Shown in pieces: positions 41,288-44,447 of a stretch of 44,447 nucleotides of DNA (position 1 is the stretch's first letter; each line of letters opens with the position of its first letter). The position numbers were made by a program, and so were the translations under genes. This DNA is from Clostridia bacterium (lineage in GTDB: Bacteria; Bacillota; Clostridia; Oscillospirales; Acutalibacteraceae). Below the pieces are notes generated by a model. The model searched no databases and was not told the origin of the DNA. It saw only the letters and a program-made list of their open reading frames with translations. The stretch is from NCBI GenBank assembly GCA_900770255.1, contig CAAGJN010000031.1, positions 1 through 44,447 of the forward strand, in the 5' to 3' direction.

Positions 41288-41478
41288 AAAACACTGATTA
41301 ACCGGACGGTACTTTTTTTGACGGCATGTTTCCCGTTATATCGCGCAGCGCTTTTTGCCGATGCGTCAGCATCAGCCGAGAAGGTCTGCGAAATCTGACG
41401 AAAATACGCTTGTCAATAAACGCCTCCTAATTAGTCAGCGTTTCCTTAGCGTGACAGAAAACGTCGGGAGGCAGCGTG
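41288..41478 (+). promoter_or_regulatory. sigG mRNA leader with possible ribosome-binding-site sequestration
   Basis: The proposed leader contains a CGTCAG/CTGACG stem (41364-41369 with 41395-41400). Nearer the gene, GCCTCC (41422-41427) is exactly complementary to GGAGGC (41467-41472), which is the Shine-Dalgarno sequence of sigG. A further GTCA/TGAC pair (41434-41437 with 41452-41455) can stack inside. Pairing would hide the ribosome binding site. No protein is encoded in the leader. Confidence 0.45.
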
Positions 41479-42255
41479 ATGCAGTATAACAGGGTCGAGA
41501 TTTGCGGAGTGAATACGTCAAAGCTGAAGGTTCTCAAAGAGAAGGAGAAAATAGCCCTGCTGCACCGCATGCGTGACGGCGACAAGGCTGCGCGGGACGA
41601 GCTGATAAACGGCAATCTGCGTCTTGTACTGAGCGTAGTTCAGCGCTTTACTAACAGAGGAGAAAATCCGGACGATCTGTTTCAGGTCGGTTGTATCGGG
41701 CTGATAAAGGCTATAGACAATTTTGATATAGATCAAAACGTCAGGTTTTCGACCTACGCCGTGCCGATGATAATCGGCGAGATACGCCGCTATCTCAGGG
41801 ACAACAACTCCCTGCGCGTGAGCAGATCGGTCAGGGACGTGGCATATCACGCGATGCAGGAGAAGGAGAAGCTTGTTGCGGAGCTCGGCCGCGATCCGAC
41901 GGTTGAAGAAATAGCAGAGGCGATGAACCTCAAGAAAGAGGATGTAGTGCTCGCGCTTGAGGCAATAGTCGAGCCCGTTTCGCTCTATGAGCCGGTGTTC
42001 TCCGACGGGGGCGACACAATATATGTGATGGATCAGCTCGGCGATAGCGGTGACGATGAGAGCTGGCTCGACGAGATGATTTTTCGCGAGTCGGTTGAAA
42101 ATCTGCCGGAGCGCGAAAAGAAGATCCTGTATCTGCGCTTTCTCAAGGGCAAGACGCAGATGGAGGTAGCAGGGGAGATAGGTATCTCGCAGGCGCAGGT
42201 GTCGCGGCTCGAAAAGGGTGCGATCGAAGCGATAAAAAAGAACAACAGAGCATAA
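41479..42255 (+). CDS. sigG: RNA polymerase sporulation sigma factor SigG
   Basis: Late forespore-specific sigma-70-type factor. The N-terminal NRVEICGVNTSKLKVL is the SigG signature that binds anti-sigma factors. Region 2 (LINGNLRLVLSVVQRF..NPDDLFQVGCIGLIKAIDNFDIDQNVRFSTYAVPMIIGEIRRYLRDNNSLRVSRSVRD), region 3 (KLVAELGRDPTVEEIAEAM) and region 4 (LPEREKKILYLRFLKGKTQMEVAGEIGISQAQVSRLEKGAI) are complete. The 258-aa length is standard. I chose the ATG at 41479, 7 nt after GGAGG; a GTG 3 nt earlier is the alternative. Unlike Bacillus, spoIIGA and sigE are not directly upstream. This is the strongest sign that the organism forms endospores. Confidence 0.93.
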   Translation: MQYNRVEICGVNTSKLKVLKEKEKIALLHRMRDGDKAARDELINGNLRLVLSVVQRFTNRGENPDDLFQVGCIGLIKAIDNFDIDQNVRFSTYAVPMIIGEIRRYLRDNNSLRVSRSVRDVAYHAMQEKEKLVAELGRDPTVEEIAEAMNLKKEDVVLALEAIVEPVSLYEPVFSDGGDTIYVMDQLGDSGDDESWLDEMIFRESVENLPEREKKILYLRFLKGKTQMEVAGEIGISQAQVSRLEKGAIEAIKKNNRA

Positions 42256-42256
42256 G

Positions 42257-42298
42257 GCGGGGCAAAATGCAGGGCGTTTTACCTCGCTCTTTAATTTT
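42257..42298 (+). terminator. Imperfect terminator after sigG
   Basis: GCGGGGCAAAA (42257-42267) pairs imperfectly with TTTTACCTCGC (42277-42287), with one G-T pair and one C-A mismatch, and is followed by TCTTTAATTTT. It starts directly after the sigG stop codon. Confidence 0.55.
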
Positions 42299-42388
42299 AT
42301 CATTCTATTTTTTCTTATAATGATATAAAATTTCCATATGAAGATGCTATAATCATTTTCAGAGATAAAAATGTAAGGAGGCTGTAAA

Positions 42389-44422
42389 TTGAAGAAAAAG
42401 ATTGAATTTGATGTTGAGAGAAAAGTATTTCCGCTGATAGTCGGCATCATCGGCATTGCGCTGATGCTTGCGATGTGGATAACAAGGCTAAATATGACGG
42501 CCGTTGTGTGCGTCGGCTACTGCTGCATCGTATCCGCGCTGATACTTATCGGTATGTTCTTTAAGCGCAGGCTGTATCTCGGCTTTTTGATAGGCTACGG
42601 CGCCGCGCTGTTCGGAGTTGTTACATATTACATCATATTCGGCGCGGATGCGGGCTTCGGCGCGTTCACGACGGGACTTGCGGGCTTTTCAAGCGCGGAG
42701 CATCCGCTGTTGACGGGTCAGGGGAATTTCTTCACCCGCCTGCTCGGCAATCTGCTGCTTGCGCTGCCGAATATAGCCGTTATAATCGCCATTATCGTCT
42801 GTGTAGTTAAGATCGACAAAAAGGTGACCCTTCAAAAGGTGCTCTCCCGTGTTCTGAGCGTATTGCTCGTATTCACTACCGTCGGTTTCGTTCTTACTAT
42901 GAATCTGCGCTCCAAGCCTAACACAGAGCGCATGTGGGACGGTCACGACGACTATCTCAAGGGTATTGACAAGAATAAGACAACGAGCAATTCGCCGAAT
43001 GTTCTGTTTATCCTCATGGACGATCTTGGCTACGGCGATGTCTCGGCTAACGGCGCTATCTATGACACGCCGAATATCGACCGCATTGCCGACGAGGGAG
43101 CTCAGTTTACTAATTTCTATTCGAGCTATTCCGTCTGCTCGCCCGCGCGCTTTGCCGCTCTCACGGGCCGCTACCCCTACCGCGGATATGCCGATAATGT
43201 CATCTATCCGACCGTCGACACCTTCTCGCCCTTCGCCTCAACCCGCATTTTCAACTCCGTTGAGATGGGCGCGAACGTCGACGGTATGCTCGGCGATGAG
43301 ATAACGATAGCCGAGGCGCTCAAGAGCGCGGGCTATGCGACAGGCTGCTTCGGAAAGTGGCATCTCGGAGACTACGGCGAGTATCTGCCCACCAACCAGG
43401 GCTTTGACTATTTCTACGGCAGCCACTATGTCAATGACATGAACCCGTTCTACCACGTCAGGGAGGAAAACGGCGAATATGAGATCGTCCGCGGCACAGA
43501 TGAGCTCAAGGATCAGAGCAATGCGACAAAGTGGATATATGAGGAGCTGAATGACTGGATAACCGAGCAGGTGACTGAGGGCGACGAGCCGTTCTTCGCC
43601 TACTATTCCACCCCGTGGCCGCATGCGCCGGTCTATGTCGGAGAGGAGTTTGACGGCGTTTCGGGTATGGGCACTTATGTTGACTGCGTAACCGAGTTTG
43701 ACTATTATCTCGGCATGCTCTTTGATACGCTCGAGGAGCTGGGTGTTATGGACGACACGATAATCATCTTCACGAGCGACAACGGACCCGCGCTCCAGGG
43801 CTCGACTGCCGATCTGCGCGGCGGCAAATATCTTGCCTATGAGGGCGGCCAGAAGGTGCCGTTTATGATCCGCTGGGGCAATAACGGCGGCCTGTTCAAG
43901 GCCGGTTCAAAATACGAGCAGTCTGCGACGCTTGTCGACCTGTTCCCGACGCTCATCGAGATGTGCGGTATCACAGGCAACGGCGGCGAGAAAAACTTCC
44001 TGCCTTCCGACCGCATTATCGATGGCGTATCAATGGTGCCGATTTTCACTCAGAACAAGGTGATCCACACCTCAGAAACGCCTATACTGCACATGAAACG
44101 CGAAAAGCTCAAGGCCATCCAGTATGCGATACCGACCGCGGATATCCTCTCACGCGAGGAATATAAGGACTATGATTTCAGCGTTCTAAATGACAATGAG
44201 TATGTCGTGTTCAAGTATTTCAAGAATATCCAGAACGACAACTCCGCGTTCTTCGACAAGTTCCGCAAGAACTGGCTGCATATCCTTACGGACGACGCGG
44301 GCGAGAACTACAACCGCACGCCCGCATATCCGACTATAGCGGATGAGATGCGTGAACGTATGGATGAGATCGCCGACGAATTTAAGGAGAACCGCCGCGG
44401 TATCGTAAGGACAGAAGCGTAA
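42389..44422 (+). CDS. Membrane-anchored sulfatase (formylglycine type, Cys)
   Basis: A 677-aa protein. Residues 1-175 hold about five hydrophobic segments. From about residue 205 a complete sulfatase domain follows, expected on the outer face of the membrane, removing sulfate esters from glycans. Seen: NVLFILMDDLGYGDVSANGA with the metal-binding Asp pair, VCSPARFAALTGRYP with C250 in the CxPxR motif converted to formylglycine, CFGKWHLGDYG, AYYSTPWPHAPVY, IIIFTSDNGPALQGS and the C-terminal YPTIADEMRERMDEI. A Cys-type site in an anaerobe needs a radical-SAM maturase (anSME), not in this window. The start is TTG at 42389 with AAGGAGG 7 nt upstream. A TATAAT box at about 42346-42351 may be its promoter. 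After the stop a GC-rich inverted repeat begins but is cut by the window edge. Confidence 0.9.
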   Translation: MKKKIEFDVERKVFPLIVGIIGIALMLAMWITRLNMTAVVCVGYCCIVSALILIGMFFKRRLYLGFLIGYGAALFGVVTYYIIFGADAGFGAFTTGLAGFSSAEHPLLTGQGNFFTRLLGNLLLALPNIAVIIAIIVCVVKIDKKVTLQKVLSRVLSVLLVFTTVGFVLTMNLRSKPNTERMWDGHDDYLKGIDKNKTTSNSPNVLFILMDDLGYGDVSANGAIYDTPNIDRIADEGAQFTNFYSSYSVCSPARFAALTGRYPYRGYADNVIYPTVDTFSPFASTRIFNSVEMGANVDGMLGDEITIAEALKSAGYATGCFGKWHLGDYGEYLPTNQGFDYFYGSHYVNDMNPFYHVREENGEYEIVRGTDELKDQSNATKWIYEELNDWITEQVTEGDEPFFAYYSTPWPHAPVYVGEEFDGVSGMGTYVDCVTEFDYYLGMLFDTLEELGVMDDTIIIFTSDNGPALQGSTADLRGGKYLAYEGGQKVPFMIRWGNNGGLFKAGSKYEQSATLVDLFPTLIEMCGITGNGGEKNFLPSDRIIDGVSMVPIFTQNKVIHTSETPILHMKREKLKAIQYAIPTADILSREEYKDYDFSVLNDNEYVVFKYFKNIQNDNSAFFDKFRKNWLHILTDDAGENYNRTPAYPTIADEMRERMDEIADEFKENRRGIVRTEA

Positions 44423-44447
44423 AAATAAACGGGCCGCCGGTCGGAAT

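Noticed and set aside
41518..42456. Open frame on the minus strand opposite sigG
   Set aside because: sigG is unmistakable on the plus strand, and the antisense translation has no family features.
1..44447. rRNA, tRNA, CRISPR arrays, transposase genes or phage genes
   Set aside because: None was seen. No cloverleaf with conserved tRNA loops, no regularly spaced repeats and no transposase, integrase or phage structural protein was recognised.

Overview
The window looks like the chromosome of a spore-forming gut-type member of the Bacillota (Clostridia). Evidence for this is the sporulation sigma factor sigG, AGGAGG-type ribosome binding sites before nearly every gene, frequent GTG/TTG starts, and families typical of Clostridia (DUF5685, PF06838-type methionine gamma-lyase family protein, CmpB-like membrane protein, GHL10 lipoprotein, LCP protein). 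The base composition looks close to balanced by eye. I cannot name a genus. I see no rRNA, tRNA, CRISPR array, prophage or insertion-sequence transposase. Most of the window is compact housekeeping and carbohydrate-related chromosome.

Layout. 1-821: end of a polysaccharide locus (CpsD-type tyrosine kinase). 1141-3016: a phosphotransferase plus esterase pair. 3061-5953 (minus): a sugar:cation symporter and a metallophosphoesterase, divergent from a Gfo/Idh/MocA oxidoreductase (6137-7204). 7248-7667: an Rrf2 regulator with four clustered cysteines. 7855-11983: two surface proteins with related GHL10-like domains, the second fused to a peptidoglycan amidase. 11965-14801: a small membrane protein and an OmpR-type two-component system. 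14806-15095: a repeat-rich intergenic element. 15112-16507: divergent LacX-like mutarotase and aroQ. 16605-19047: a DUF5685 gene translationally coupled to a degenerate J-domain protein with a cysteine-rich tail, then a membrane protein and a ComEA-like helix-hairpin-helix protein. 19065-23786: phosphohexomutase and LacZ-type beta-galactosidase. 23833-26137 (minus): patatin-like phospholipase and D-2-hydroxyacid dehydrogenase. 26327-28364: TVP38-like membrane protein and galactokinase. 28391-29443 (minus): LCP cell-wall ligase. 29532-36542: an eight-gene, tightly overlapping run (two M42 peptidases, GNAT, methionine gamma-lyase family, DUF2461, TPR, DUF4037, YbaK). 36598-41157 (minus): MATE exporter, and a two-gene unit of an unclassified glycoside-hydrolase-like protein with a sugar isomerase/epimerase. 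41479-42255: sigG with a long structured leader. 42389-44422: membrane-anchored sulfatase.

How the genes work together. Lactose/galactose use is partly represented and dispersed: beta-galactosidase, mutarotase-like protein, galactokinase and hexose phosphomutase. galT and galE are not in the window. A sulfatase, the unclassified glycosidase and its isomerase partner suggest foraging on decorated or host-type glycans. Cell envelope functions recur (LCP, amidase, GHL10 protein, polysaccharide kinase).

Most noteworthy signals: (a) sigG is preceded by a sigma-F/G-like promoter and a leader in which a GCCTCC segment is exactly complementary to the Shine-Dalgarno region; (b) the J-domain protein has lost its HPD motif yet keeps a ten-cysteine tail and ATGA coupling to DUF5685; (c) a 250-bp hairpin-rich element is bounded by exact 20-bp copies of a palindrome, and its right-end module recurs after the phosphomutase gene; (d) a catalytically degenerate GHL10-like domain is fused to an amidase beside an apparently intact paralogue. 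All are readings by eye. No alignment or folding program was run.
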